A stretch of DNA of 47,288 nucleotides from Emmonsiellopsis sp. PD_33 (lineage: Eukaryota; Ascomycota; Eurotiomycetes; Onygenales; Ajellomycetaceae), in the NCBI GenBank assembly GCA_032988165.1, contig JANTQF010000273.1, positions 1 through 47,288 on the forward strand, read 5' to 3'. The position numbers and the translations under genes were made by a program. Below are positions 10,870 through 23,386 of this stretch, piece by piece (the first letter of the stretch is position 1; every line of letters begins with the position of its first letter). A model generated the notes under the pieces. It was not told the DNA's origin. It saw only the letters and a list, made by a program, of their open reading frames with translations, and did not search any database.

Positions 10870-13800
10870 CGCTTTTGGGTTGCTTAACGGATAGCTACGA
10901 ACATATATGAATAGTAGTAGTTAGTATCATTTGAGCCCCGTCCCATCGCTCAAGACAATTATTCCCGCGGGGAATTGCTTATTATATGTGAACGAGGCCT
11001 CTATTTCTATTCCCTTTCTTTTTACCCCTCTCTCATCATTGGCGTTTATGCAGCAGTAGCTGCTAACTACTGCCGCGGGACGACCAAAAAGCGGCTTCCC
11101 CCTCCCCAGGCTCCCCCCAACCTTAATAAATTGGTTATCCAAGACGGTTAAACAAACCCCAGCACGCAGGGGGGATAAGCCGCTGAGTTGCTCATTTCAT
11201 TAAATATGCACTACACACACGGGCTAGACTTCCTTTCCTTTTCTTTCTTTTTTTTTTCTTATCCTGCGATCCTGGTTCGTTATGTCTGTGCATTTGAAAC
11301 CCCGGCTATGTTTGAATGCTGTTATTCGCGATTGGCTGCATCCTGCATATTTCGACCCCGGGATCCCGGTATATTCCCATGCCTCCATGCCCAGCTGCAA
11401 AGAAGAATCCCTTAGTCCGAAGCAGCGATTCCTAGTACTTCTTCTATTCCGCGCTCCTTGTCATCGACATGCAAAGCAGAGCAAAGCACAAAGGGACAAA
11501 TGTCTCCGCTACAATAGTATAGAGATGGACACAGCAGATTATATAGTATTTATTTTGCGGGTGATTTGTCCGGCAACCTTGCCACGGAGAAATTTAACTA
11601 ACTAGCTAACTACATAGCTAACTCGCACGGAGAATTCTCCCGTCCGCGCGCGGGGGTGTTTTACTAGTAGGTATGATACGAAACCTTGGAAAGGAGATCA
11701 TCCATCAGGTTCGTAACGACTTGATGAAAAGGGATATCTCGCGGAATGTTTTATGCCTTGGAGGAATGGGAATATTTAAATAAAATTGATCCAAGGGACA
11801 GGATAGGGTGTGTAATTAGCACGGGAATATAGTCCACGAGTCATACAAAAAAGGGGGGGTTTAGAAGTCTAAATAATACATATACCAAGGGGCTCCTCCT
11901 CCTTATCCCTCTTCCTCCTGGGCAGCAGCAGCCATATCCATGGATACCATACTAGTAACGAAACGGGTTGATTTCAACTTCGTTCAAAAATATCTACTCA
12001 TTATATATAACCTCCCTCCGCTCTTTATCCGCTTTTCGAGAACGCATATCAAGTTGAAGTAGCAGCATAATATGCGACTCAACCCGCGTGTTCCATCTAT
12101 GCCGGAAGCTTCTACCCAACGTATGTATTTCTCCTTCAACGAAGGGGGGATTAGGGTCGTCCAGGCATTAAAACTACCTAGAGACCGCATGATGAGTAAA
12201 TACGAAGGGGGAGGGGGGGAGGAAGAAGCATCATCTATGACTGTGGTGCCATCATATCCAGCATGATTTAAACCCAAAAATAAGGGCCTGGTGCTGAATG
12301 GATGTATGGATTTGAACATGCGGGGAAAGAGATCCGGTTGTAGAAAAGTCAATCGCATCAAGGGCCGCTCCCGCCAGTAATGGGTTAGATGTGTTTGCCA
12401 GTCTGAAATGCAAACAGTAGCCATATCCAACTCATGGAGGGTGATCCATTTCATCAGTGTGGGCGCAGAGAAAGTAGTTCCTGCCCATATGAAACGGTTC
12501 AAACCTCAACGATAGGAGATTTTAACTGACAATCAAGCAGACAAAAAGTTATTGGAGATGAAAAGAATCGCAGTTTTAAATAAATACCACAACCCCCCAG
12601 GATGGTAGGTCGGATCCGCATATCTTCGGAAATGAGGCCGGGCCACGAGCCCAACGACCAAAGCTTCGCGTTTGAAACGAGTTAGTTAACTTAGCTTCAA
12701 GTTGTTTAGTGACGAGCTATTGTGAAGCAAGGTTTGAATTTTCCGACGGGAATACCAAAAAAAATCAACTGGGCCATAGCATAACCCTCCTTGCATTACT
12801 TGACAGAAGTGTTCGCAGGAGGGCTATTTATATATTCAAATATATATGATTGACGGCAAGGGACATGTTTCTGGAACGAGCGGGCGGTGAAACAGACTGG
12901 CGCCAGATGACGAGGGGAGGTATGACAAGCCGCCAAGGCAGCATTTGGTGGGGGGTCTTTTTTGAGATATCAAAGGGCCCAGGAGGAGGCTCAGCTGGGC
13001 GGTGAGCGAGTGGGACAGAGATAAACTCTGGGAGAATGGGGTCTGAGGATGAAACAGAGTGGCAGGCAGTGATCAAAGAGAAGGAGGCAAACAACAACAA
13101 TTAAATACACAACAAACAATGAATATCTAACTAACCTTGTATCAAAAGTCTGAGAAAACTATCCAAACCAACAGTGTAGAAAAATGTCAACAACACCAGG
13201 GAGACGATGGGTGCAAGCATGAATATTGGCAAGGGCCAGGGCAGCCCGATATTGGACCGGGAGCAGCTCCCAGTCAAGTTGAGACACTGGACAGACAAGG
13301 GGATGCTGAGCCTGCCTGAGCACGAGAATACCGAGCAACGAAGGAATAATAGTCCTCATGTTTTGGGTGTGTTGGCGGGGCTGGAGACATCGGATGGCAG
13401 AGCAGACATGTGGCCATAGATACTAATCTTCATCGACAAGTCATCCACCACCACGCAGCATCGTGGCAAACAGTGCAGCCGTGATGTTTCGAATGTCCTC
13501 GCCAGCCAATCAGCCCGGGCGCCCCCCCGGTCTTTGTTTTATGTTGGCGTTATTTCGTCAACCTGGAACTTAGCAGATCCCCGTCCAACGTTGGCTCTGG
13601 GTCGGCCGGCTTGGCTGCGCTGCTCCCAACCAGACCTCCCACCGTCAATCATCCCATCCACGCTGTTGGAGTCCAAGGTTGCGGACAGCCTGTTGCTGCG
13701 GTTTGTTTCTGCGCTGCTGGATCTGTTGCTCATCCTGTTGCTGGTGGTGTCAGTCACCGTCGTTCCCAGAATATTCACGGGCGTTTGTTGTCGACGCCCA

Positions 13801-14337
13801 GTCCGCCCAGCTTCAATCTCTGACATCCCCCACCCCTATCCTTCCCACGATTTATGCCTCTGCCCGTCCTTGAAACCCCTTCCCTCGCCCTTTAAACCCT
13901 GCTGCTGCGCGGTTGATTGCAGGACGTCAACTCCTTGCCCGCTTCGTCCGTCCCTGCGTGCTTCGGTCGCGCCCCAGCCTTGACGTGCTGCCCCTTCTGA
14001 CACACCAGTTCCTGGCGGATTGATTCATTCTGGTCTTGGAAGACCTGGTCTCTTCCCATTCTCTGTGCTGGTATGGCTTGGTGTTGATGTCAAGAGTTCA
14101 GCGTCGTGTCTCCTAGCTAACCCTTATCTCTTGCTAGTAATCAGCCTCGTCTGTTCGTTTCTCCACCAATTTGGCACCGAATACGACCTCCGACGCCTCC
14201 CTCACAGATTGCGCATCACCTTTGTCCGGCCACTGATGGCATTTTATTAACTTAAGACCCGCGTCGCCCCCAATCTGGAGCATCTGTATTTCGCATCTCT
14301 AACCGCTTCCACACCCGTCGAGCGGGAGCGTGTCGCG
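10870..14337. other. 3.5-kb divergent intergenic: P450 promoter and long steC upstream region
   Basis: No gene is supported. The largest ORF (11984-12502, minus) has no recognisable domain and biased low-complexity stretches. Poly-T (about 11240-11256), CTAACTA-type short repeats (11593-11625) and a CCAATCAG box (CCAAT at 13506-13510) are present. From about 13,600 the plus strand is pyrimidine-rich and probably forms the transcribed leader of steC. Confidence 0.55.
14071..14250 (+). promoter_or_regulatory. Upstream ORFs / possible 5' UTR intron of steC
   Basis: Three minimal upstream ORFs precede the steC ATG: 14073-14087 (4 codons), 14087-14116 (9 codons, its ATG overlapping the previous stop as TGATG) and 14236-14250 (4 codons). 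The first two also lie inside a plausible 5' UTR intron: donor GTATGG at 14071, branch CTAAC at 14117, acceptor TAG at 14137. The transcription start is not known, so their presence in mature mRNA is inferred. Confidence 0.4.
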
Positions 14338-17292
14338 ATGCTGAGCTCCCAACCCCAATATTCCGCGGGATTGCCCACGCACACCCCATCGCAGGCATCG
14401 TCGTCAATATCCACGTCCTACGTTTCCCTCCCTACGCTCAAATCATCGACAAACGCAAGTAGTCGTGAGAATGCGCTTACAAGCCCCACGGAATCTGAGT
14501 TCTCCGAGGCATATGTCGGATTGGATTCGGTTAGGTACGTGCATGCTCTCACCAGCCAATATCAGATTAGACATTGTATTCCGGTATCAAGACTGACTCG
14601 AATTTTCGCAGATCATGGGACGAAAAGAAAGTAATAGATTGGTTACATGGCATCCGGTGCGGGCAGTATGAGGCGCTGTTCAAAGGTATGATCGTGAATG
14701 CACCACTATGGCCCTCCGGCCACTAACCCGTTAAAACTCTAGCAAACCATTTCAATGGCGATAATCTTCTCGACTGCGACCAAAAGATCCTCCAGGAAAT
14801 GGGAATCAAGAAAATTGGTGACCGGGTACGGATTTTCGTGGCCATTAAACAACTCAGAAACAAGACCGTACCAAATCGCAAGAAGCGGAATAGGGTAATG
14901 TCAAACCCCAAGGCAGTCTGGTATACCCTCACTAACTGAGCCGTAGGACTCGTTGGCTGCCCTCGATTCGATGAAATTTACACCCCCTTCGTCTGAGTCG
15001 CCCCGTCCATCTAATCGACAAGCTGGAAACCGTCGCTGGTCTCGCCAAATCGACCCCCCCTCTCTTGCCAACTATGGCAGCAGCCACACAGTATCGGGGA
15101 AATCTTCCTCCCGCCCGTCCTCACCCCCTGCAGATTCCGATCGTGGCCTACGGGGGTATAGATATCCTGGTGCTAGCCCGATGGAAAGCTCACGCAGAGA
15201 GCAAGGTTCTAATTATTTTAGCAACTACGCCAGTTCTAGCTCAAGTCGCCGACCGGGAACACCGGGTGATGCGCCCCAAAGTGCTCGAACCGTCGCCCAT
15301 ATCAGACAGAATCCCAGCATTGATGGCATCACTATGAGCTCGCTTCCTCCCAATTCGCCCGTTATTCGAGTTATACATTCAGGTGGCCAAACGAAAGTTC
15401 TGAACATTAAGCATTGCAAGACCGCGGAAGATATTATTATATGTGTTCTGAAGAAGCTGCTGCTCCCGGAATCCCACTATAAGAACTATTGTTTCTATGT
15501 TCTGGATGGCTTGGATGCAACACCAGACAACTGCCGCCGCTTATCGGACACAGAGTTACTAAAGATATGTGACGGTGCACATAGATCGGAGCGGGGCCGG
15601 CTCATCCTGAGGAAGATCCACGCTGGTGAACCCGAAGTAGACGAAATCCAAAGGGCGGCCCAGATTGCAATCGACGAGAGTCAGGCTGTTCACTTGAGCG
15701 CTCTGAGCGGGACGAACGTTCGAAATCAGATTAAACTCCAGAAACTTACGGGTGAATCATGGCATAATATCAGACAACCATTATCACCCCATTCATCTAC
15801 AGACCGCTCAAGAGAAGATTTCCAGAGACATCCATCTTCTGAACGCCATCAATCCGCCAAGCTGAGATCATTTTTCGGTGCCCGGCCTCCTAGTGAAATG
15901 ATCATTCACGAACTCACGTCTTATTTCCCCAGCCACCAAAAGGAGGACATCGAGAAAACTATGCGATTATCCGTGCGGAGATCTCAACGGATGAGCCGTG
16001 CTGCGAGCCGTCTGAGTGTAGTTAGCAATCTTAGCTACGCTTCGAGTTTGAAAGACGCGCCCCCGATTCCAAGTATCGCCGACACTTGGTTAACTGGGAA
16101 TGGAGAGAAGGCACGGACTGCCAGGCCATTATCTGTTTCCAAATTTAATCTCCCCCAAGTTTCATTCCGAGATTCCGTCGCGTCTTCTTCCTTGCAGCCA
16201 CTCCAAGAGGAGTCTCCTATTGAACCCAACCGAAAGTCGTATGTTTCCTTCGATTCCGGATCCGACCAGGCTTCTGGAGAGCCAGAGCGTCAGACCTTCT
16301 TGGATGAAACTCTTAGCGTCGCTGCTACGGACGGGGGTGGATCGCTCAACGAACGACTAAGCATGATAGTTGCGGAAGATGGGGAGGAAGAAGATGATGG
16401 CTTGACTGCCTTCCTAACTGGTGACAACTTTGCGAACAAAAATTGGATGAAAGGGTCCCTAATTGGCGAGGGATCTTTTGGAAGTGTTTTCCTCGCACTT
16501 CATTCCATCACTGGAGAGCTTATGGCCGTTAAGCAGGTAGAACTTCCGTCTGCTACCAAAGGCACCGAGTTCGATAAAAGGAAGAACACTATGGTGTCCG
16601 CACTCAAACATGAAATCGATCTTCTCCAAGGACTACAGCATCCTAATATTGTGCAGTATCTTGGAACATCCACTGACGAACAGAATCTCAACATTTTCCT
16701 TGAGTACGTCCCTGGTGGTTCCATTGCCATGATGCTGAAACAGTACAACACGTTCCAAGAGCCATTGATCAAGAACTTTGTACGACAAATATTGGCCGGT
16801 CTCTCTTACCTCCACAGCCGTGACATCATTCATCGGGATATCAAGGGAGCAAACGTTCTGGTTGACAACAAGGGTGGCATCAAAATATCCGATTTCGGTA
16901 TCTCCAAGCGTGTTGAGGCATCGACTATGCTGGGAAGCGGAGCTAGTCTAGGCGGTGGTGCAGGCCATCTGCATCGGCCATCTCTTCAAGGCAGTGTGTA
17001 CTGGATGGCACCAGAGGTAGTTCGACAAACCGCACATACAAAGAAGGCTGATATATGGAGTCTTGGATGTCTTGTCGTTGAGATGTTTATCGGTGCCCAT
17101 CCTTTCCCCGATTGCAGTCAGCTGCAAGCTATCTTCGCGATTGGTAGCAATCAGGCACGCCCGCCGCCGCCTGAGAATGCTAGCAAGGAGGCAATGGCTT
17201 TCTTGGATATGACGTTTGAAATAAACCACGAAAAGCGACCGAGCGCGGATGAGCTCCTAAGTAGCCCGTTCTTATTGCAGACGATGCCTTGA
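14338..17292 (+). CDS. steC: MAP kinase kinase kinase Ste11/SteC
   Basis: Four exons (14338-14534, 14612-14685, 14743-14894, 14947-17292) give about 922 residues. Order of domains: a SAM domain (about 66-130, SWDEKKVIDWLHGIRCGQYE onward), a Ras-association-like domain (about 277-371, from SPVIRVIHSGGQTKVLNIKH), a Ser-rich linker, then a kinase domain (about 639-918). The kinase has the glycine loop GEGSFGSV, the ATP lysine in AVKQ, HRDIKGAN, DFG and the APE region (WMAPEVV). This SAM-RA-kinase layout is characteristic of Ste11/Byr2. The protein activates the Ste7-Fus3/Kss1-type cascade controlling mating, filamentation and development, scaffolded by Ste50 through SAM-SAM contact. The early introns cut the SAM domain into small exons. 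Length matches filamentous-fungal SteC/NRC-1 proteins. Confidence 0.94.
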
Positions 17293-17714
17293 TGCGATTA
17301 AATCGGCCGATTATTTATGAAAATCCTTGACGTTTCTTAGGTTGCTGGTTCACCTTGCCGGCCGACGCCCCGACTGAAACGAACCGAGACCCCGAAGAGG
17401 GCCAGTGGACTTCATGCGTTGGTTATGGGATATGCTCTATATATGAATTATTCGTTTCCTTTTCGTTTCTTTCTCGTGTCATATAATCTCTTTTGGCCAT
17501 TTTATTATTTATTCATTCCATTCATCGATACCACGGTGTGATGCGACGTCCGTACGAAAAAAAAAACTTCATGTCGTCTCATCTCTTTTTCGTTTCTGGG
17601 TTTTCTTTTCTGGTTTTCCTTTTTGCGCACGCGCGGCTATATGAAATGACTCTATAAAACTTCTTCTGTCTCGCATTGGTTTAGCATTTGGGGGAAACAT
17701 TTCTGGTTTTGGTT

Positions 17715-17760
17715 CCTTTTTCTTTTCTTTTTTCTTTTCTTTTCTTTTCTTCTTTTCTTC
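17715..17760 (+). repeat. TTTTC-type pyrimidine microsatellite
   Basis: Repeated TTTTC/TTTTTTC units span about 46 bp in the 3' flank of steC. Confidence 0.8.
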
Positions 17761-17871
17761 CCCTACCCATTTTTCAACCCCGTTTTCAAATCCCACCCTC
17801 TCCTACTTACTTACGCTACTTAACAACCTCCACCAAACCCTTTATTCTTCGGGCTGTATTGTATGTATTTA

Positions 17872-17895
17872 CCTAACCTACCTACCTACCTACCT
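17872..17895 (+). repeat. CCTA tetranucleotide repeat
   Basis: About six CCTA/CCTAA units lie in the convergent intergenic region. Confidence 0.8.
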
Positions 17896-18022
17896 ATCCA
17901 TCTAGATATCCACCTTTGATCATATTTTTTTCAATATTTAGCCCCCCTCCCCCCCTTTCTTTTGTTTTAAAAAAGATTACTTTCATGCGGTTTTGCAGTC
18001 TTCTATACAACCGTTGCTGAAC

Positions 18023-18052
18023 GGACGTGGACATGGACATGGACATGGACGT
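18023..18052 (+). repeat. GGACAT/GGACGT hexamer repeat
   Basis: Five tandem six-base units of GGACRT. They are translatable as Met-Asp repeats in one frame, but no gene model supports coding. Confidence 0.8.
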
Positions 18053-18176
18053 GCGGGAGAGTTATGCATTGGATTGGGAAAGGATTGGCTTAGGAAGGTT
18101 CCACGACGAAGCCGAAGGCGATGATGAGGGATGGGTTTTTTTTTGTCTTGTTTTTTTTTTCTCTTTTCTTTATATG

Positions 18177-18213
18177 GGATCGGGATCGGGAGTAGGGATA
18201 GGGATAGGGATGG
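18177..18213 (+). repeat. GGGATC/GGGATA hexamer repeat
   Basis: Tandem GGGATC then GGGATA units (about six). They resemble but do not equal the TTAGGG telomeric unit. Confidence 0.75.
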
Positions 18214-18822
18214 GTTTATCTTAACTTTTTTGTTTCATAGATGTTTTACATACATACCCGGGTTCTTTTTTCTTTCCCATTTACTTATTTATTTTTTGCC
18301 ATGCGGAAGAAATGGTTTAATTTTTCTATTGGGCACGTACTAGGATTGTGTGAGGATGGAGGGATATGAAGGCTCCTTTTGATTTGTTAGATGGACGTTG
18401 ATGGAAATTAATTGCACCGGCGGGGTGTAGGGGGAGGGTAGGGAACTGACTTACTTGATACCGATTTTCGGTTAAAGCCCCGACTGATATCATGATATAC
18501 AAGTGTAGTTTCATCCCTAGTTTTTTTAAAATCAACTCGTTGGATACGAAGGCGTCAGGGTAGGATAGGGTTTTACAAATGATGAAAAAAGTAAAAGGGT
18601 GCTAAAAAAAAAGTCCAAAGCCATCTTTACATATCTACCATATTTATATCAAAAAAAAGAAAAAAAAACAAGGACATAAAAATACACTTTCCCGCAACTA
18701 ACCAAACAACGATAAAAAGAACAAAGAAAGAGAAAAAAAGTTTGTCTAGTGTGATAATACAAATCGAATCACCTTCTACTCTCTTCTACCACCCCCCAAT
18801 CCCACCGCCCCCTATACAACCT

Positions 18823-20105
18823 CTAGTCAACATACTTGCCGTAGAATGGAATACCCATCGAGTTCAGCAGGATGCGGGCGTCCTTGTCTGTTTTGGCGGT
18901 TGTCTTGATCGTGACGTGGCAGCCGGGTATCATCTCAGGCGGGTACCTATAGCAAGGGGAGGGAAAATGGTGGTTAGTAAATAAATAAGCTTGATGAGAG
19001 GGAAAATGCCTAAAAAACAGCCCAAAACAACGAGGGGAAGTCCAGGGGGTAAAACATACATATCATAATTCACCTCAATCTCCGGAAACAACGCGACCAT
19101 CTCAGGCTCCAGGCCAAACGTGATATTCCCACTGCTATCTCCACTGCTCCCCTTAATCCCCTTCCAATCCTTCAACCGCGGCATAACCACATCCACCAAC
19201 TTCCCGAAGAAATGATACATATCCTCCCCCTTCAACTCCACCGTGGCCGCAATGTGCGACTTGCCAGGGATAACCCCCCACTTAGCCACGGCGCCGCGCA
19301 TCTTATGCGTCTGGATCCGCACGTTCGAAATCGCCTGCAACGCCATGCCGGCCACATGCAGCGGCGCGGATCCCTTGTCGATTACTTGGTTGATGTAGCT
19401 GTGCAGCGTGATGCCTTCGAGTTTGGGGATGTTGTGGAAGGTGATGGGTTTGCGGAGGAGGCGGAGGACGTCGCCGCCTCGCGGGCCGCGGAGTGTTCGG
19501 TTCTTGTGGTAGGGGGAGCTGTCATCCCAGGAGCGGAGGCGGGCGGGTACGGGGGGAGCTCGGAATCCCGGTGGGTTGTGAACGTAGCAGAGGGTGAGGA
19601 TGTCGGGGGCGATGGTGGTTTCGTACGTTTGCTCGACGCGGGGGAGGGTGAAGGGGCCTGGCACGAAGACGCGGGAGGCGGGATCCCAGGCTGGTGGGGG
19701 GCGGTGAGGGTGGAGGGGGCCGCGGTCGTATTTGGGAGGGCGGAATTGGTAACTGGGTGAGTTGTTAGAGGGTACAGGCGTTTTCTTCAAGGGTTGGGGA
19801 TATTGGGACAGGGACGGGAGCGGAGATTGGAACATGAATATCTTGAATGGAATGGGGACTCACCGACTAGGTGGTAGCCGCTGTTTTCTCCCTTTACTTC
19901 TAGTTACAGGGTCAAAAGCTTTGATTTCGCTATCTGGAAGAGGCGGGGAGGTGAATGTCGACGTTGTGTCGAGCTCTGCAATGGGGTCAGGGACGGCCGC
20001 GGAGGAGGCATTGCGGCGGCATGCTGGGGTATATGAGGCGGAAAAAGGCGCAAGGGCTCGCGGGAGCACCCTGGACAACTGTATTGAGGGTTCGCGGAGA
20101 GCCAT
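18823..20105 (-). CDS. mrpl7: Mitochondrial large-subunit ribosomal protein uL5m (yeast Mrpl7 type)
   Basis: Three exons (20105-19864, 19752-19060, 18946-18823) give about 352 residues. The chosen ATG opens a basic, acid-poor leader (MALREPSIQLSRVLPRALAP) typical of a mitochondrial targeting sequence; an upstream in-frame start at 20270 is possible but less typical. The core shows RGPRGGDVLRLLRKPITFHNIPKLEGITLHSYI and a C-terminal MIPGCHVTIKTTAKTDKDAR segment, as in the L5/L11 family. The longer fungal N-terminal and insert regions fit mitoribosomal uL5. The protein binds 5S-position contacts and the central protuberance region in the mitochondrial large subunit. A CACGTG box lies about 100 bp upstream, between this gene and the divergent ubiquitin protease gene. 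Confidence 0.88.
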
Positions 20106-20820
20106 TGGAGCGGTTTGTAGCTGGATGGGACGCCCGTTGCTGAGCTCTTCTCGTCCTGAGATGCAAGAATATTTGCGACGGAGAGAATTTGGAGGTTGAA
20201 ATGTCACGTGGCTGGAGATTGCTGAGTCAGCCGTCTTGGCGGCTCTGTCAACCCAACCCGCATTCGGCACTAATTATAGAAGACCTCCCCGCCATAGATT
20301 CCTGGCTTGATATCCCAACATCCATAGAAGATACAGCGTCATCATTGCCGTCATCGGTTGCAGCTTTGCTTAGAGTATCTGGATCTCTTTCTTTTTGGTG
20401 TTTCGTTCAGCCTGGCTCAGTTCACAGCTGCTGCCCAACAACATAACAATTGCAACTTAACGCGGCAAACTATATGCGGGGGTCAGCTGGGATAAGATAC
20501 GTGATCAATTCTTTGACTTCCTTCGACGTCAGGCATGTAGACAGGATCCGCGTCACTCGAGTCTAAGTGAGTACTCTTTGTCCCATCTGACTGCTTAATT
20601 ACGCAGCCTGATCGTATGCGGTTTCCTGCTGACGCGTTGCGCATATCTTCGACTAGGCTGCGATGTCATTGTTAAACCGTCTGGAGGAGCATGCCACGAT
20701 ATAAAACCACTCAGGGCATATTTTGATCCGGTTTTTGTTTTGGGTTAATTATTGACCGTTGTCGTTTCCCCTTCTCTTTGGGCCGCCGGACGGACTGGTT
20801 TATTTTGGTTTGGACACGAT
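20106..20820. other. Divergent promoter: uL5m gene and ubiquitin protease
   Basis: This 715-bp divergent spacer has a CACGTG E-box at 20205-20210 near the uL5m start, and no TATA box clearly placed for either gene. No additional ORF is supported. Confidence 0.6.
20205..20210. promoter_or_regulatory. CACGTG E-box in the divergent promoter
   Basis: A TCACGTG heptamer lies 100 bp upstream of the uL5m ATG at 20105, the same seven bases and nearly the same distance as upstream of the C2H2 factor. A Cbf1-type site is an inference. Confidence 0.35.
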
Positions 20821-23386
20821 ATGAGCGGGATCCAGAGGTTTCTCTCGAAGAGAGAGGGCCGCAGCAAATCTCGAAGTGTATCGCCGTCCAAGTTGAGGGG
20901 TTTGGTGGGGTCCGCTATTGTGGGTTATATACCGTCTTATTTCGCCTGTTTCTAAGCTGCTGATGGCTTATAATGATGGAGATCCTACTCTTCTCTTGTG
21001 GTGGCTAACTTGGCTCTATGTAGGAGTCCCGCCGGAAATCCGCTACACCCCAACATCTACAACTATTTTCTCTGAACTCCGATTATGATGATGATCCTGC
21101 TGTGCGGGAAGAAAACTCCAAGGTCAGCACTTCGCGATACACGTTATGCGTATATTTCCTAATGCATGAGCTAGATCAAGGAATTAAAATCCCGAATCGA
21201 AAAGCACGGGGTGGGTTCCTTGAAGGAGCCTCAAATACGATATGCGCTTCGGTCCATGCTTGCACAAGGGGATGGGGATGTGGCGTTTGAGCTCCTTATG
21301 ATTCTTGACGATTCCCTCAACGGCGTCCTCCGAACGTATACTCCGTCTATAAAGTTGCTAGGGGCTGATAATCGGAATGGGGTTACATGTTACCTGGACG
21401 CACTACTCTTTGCAATGTTTGCTCGGCTAGACTGTTTCGAAGCCATCCTTTATAATTCTTTCGACGACGAGCCGCGGCGGAATCTATCTGTGCTGCTGAG
21501 GTTATGGGTAAATATGTTAAGGTCTGGGAAGTTGATTACTACGGATTTTGTAAGGAACTATGTTTTTTTCCGGATATTAGATTTCAACCAAATTAACCCA
21601 TACGCGTGCAGACAAGACAGATTCAAGAAGCTCTCGCACAATGTGGGTGGGAGGCAGCGGCTATGGGCCAACAGCAGGACGTATCCGAAGCGTTTACATT
21701 CATTACGGAAAAACTCAACCTCCCCTTGCTAACGTTAAAAATGGATATTTTTCATACAGGACGGGAAGAGGCAGGCGATGATCACAAGTTCATCAACGAA
21801 CGCCTATTAGAAGTAGCGATTCCCCCTGACCCAGGCGACGGCAAGCCAATTACTTTGGAAGATTGCCTCGAGATGTATTTCAACAATCGGATCGAGGTCA
21901 AAAGATATCTCGAACGCCAGAATACGCTGAAGTCGACAAATTCTTTCGATTCAATGGCCAAGGGAACCACAACTCACGTTGAAACTATCGACTTGGGGAC
22001 ATCTCCGATTTCCGAGTCGCCGATATCCGGCTCTTTCTTCTCCAAAACCACCGAAGCTGTGAACTCTTCCTCTACATTGCCAGATATCCCTTCCCCTAGA
22101 ACTTTAGCCTCACGTAATCGTTCTACTAGTATCATACGGGAGCGTTTTATTCCTGACGATGGTGCAAACGAGAACGAAACCGGAAGCAGGAATGGTTCTG
22201 CAAGGCCACCATTGAGGACACGGAAAGGGAGCATTCGTAAGGAAGTCATGATGCCCGCTTGGCAGATATTCAGTTTAATACGTAGGTTATTTCCCCGTTA
22301 TACCTAGGAGCGACGCTGACTTGTCGAACAGCATGGTACACGGATAGCAACCCAAGTAACGATTCGCAATCTGCCATTCATTTCTCCTCTCGAAGACCTA
22401 TTCTCGGAATATGTTTAAAGCGATACTCGGTGCTGGCAAATGGAAACGCAATTCGCCTAAACACCTTCATTGATATTCCGGTTGAGATTGGACTTCCGCA
22501 TTTCATCAAGGACGACGAGATGGACAATGATAGTCCGATATATGGGAACTTTAAACTGTCTTTACAGTCAGTGATCTGTCACCGCGGAAATTCCGTTGAG
22601 TCTGGTCACTATATCGCCTTAGTCAGAGGCACTGCTCTTCAAAGCGAGAGTGGCTCACCGGGTTACTGCAGGCACTGGATGCGGTTCGATGATCTCGCTC
22701 AAGAGAAAATCACACTAATTGATATTGAAAAGGCTTTATCCGAAGAGTCTCCTTATCTTCTGTTTTACCAAATATTGCCAATAGACGGTAGCTCAGAAGG
22801 TTCCGATGGCATACCAGGTTCGCAACCTCAAGGAGACGTAGCAGGGTCCCGAAAACTCTTTTCCAATCCAAGTTTCGAGGTTACAGTATCGGCAGCATCG
22901 CCTCTAGAACCACCTCCGGAAGAGGAGGCAAAGGGGGCCTTTCAATTCGATGCTTCCAATATTCCAGCAGGAGTACTCGGCACATCAACCAATATTACGA
23001 ATAACCCTCATGCCACCAACGCGGTAGAAACTACGGTTGTGACAGACATGAATTCAACCCCATCTCCCCGGGGAAGTTCTACCATCCACACCCCCCCGCC
23101 AAAATATCAAGAAGGCTCAGGCACCGGCGAAGATAAAGAAAACGTACCCGTCCGCCCTTCGTCAGCGAGGAAGAGCAAAGACATGGGGAGGGCAGCAGAT
23201 GGCAACACAGTACATGGACACCCGGAGGAAAACAATAGCAGGCCTGTAAGTAAGGCTGGAGACAAATCCAAAACTGGAAAATTGTTCAAAGATAAAGCGG
23301 AGGACATGGTGAAGCATCAAGAAGGTTACCGTCGTACGTTGAAGAAGGGGAGTGAGAAGCCGGAGCGGGAGTGTATTGTTATGTGA
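20821..23386 (+). CDS. Ubiquitin-specific protease (USP/UBP) with C-terminal CaaX box
   Basis: Five exons (20821-20919, 21024-21122, 21181-21549, 21612-22281, 22332-23386) give about 763 residues. The first donor could instead be at 20904 (five residues fewer); phase is the same. The Cys box NGVTCYLDALLFAMF places the nucleophile at about Cys136. The QQQDVSEAF segment follows, and the His box SGHYIALVRG places the general base at about His505, followed by WMRFDD. The catalytic domain is interrupted by Ser/Thr-rich insertions (about residues 270-360), and a Pro/Ser-rich tail of roughly 200 residues follows. The last four residues are CIVM, preceded by basic residues, a predicted farnesylation signal. 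The enzyme should remove ubiquitin from unknown substrates, probably at a membrane if the lipid is added. Close fungal relatives are annotated only as USP family. Confidence 0.9.

Larger units (their letters stand above)
17293..18822. other. Convergent 3' region between steC and the mitoribosomal gene
   Basis: This region between two convergent genes is rich in simple repeats: TTTTC pentamers (17715-17760), CCTA units (17872-17895), GGACRT units (18023-18052) and GGGATM units (18177-18213), plus poly-A and poly-T runs. Both 3' UTRs must lie here. No coding sequence is supported. Confidence 0.65.

Noticed and set aside
11984..12502. 172-codon minus-strand ORF upstream of steC
   Set aside because: No domain, no splice partner, low-complexity Ser/Pro and hydrophobic stretches; best explained as chance in promoter DNA.
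18023..18052. Met-Asp repeat peptide
   Set aside because: It is a simple hexamer repeat in a convergent 3' region without a gene context.
19212..19760. 182-codon plus-strand ORF
   Set aside because: It lies opposite the conserved uL5m coding exon and owes its length to high GC.
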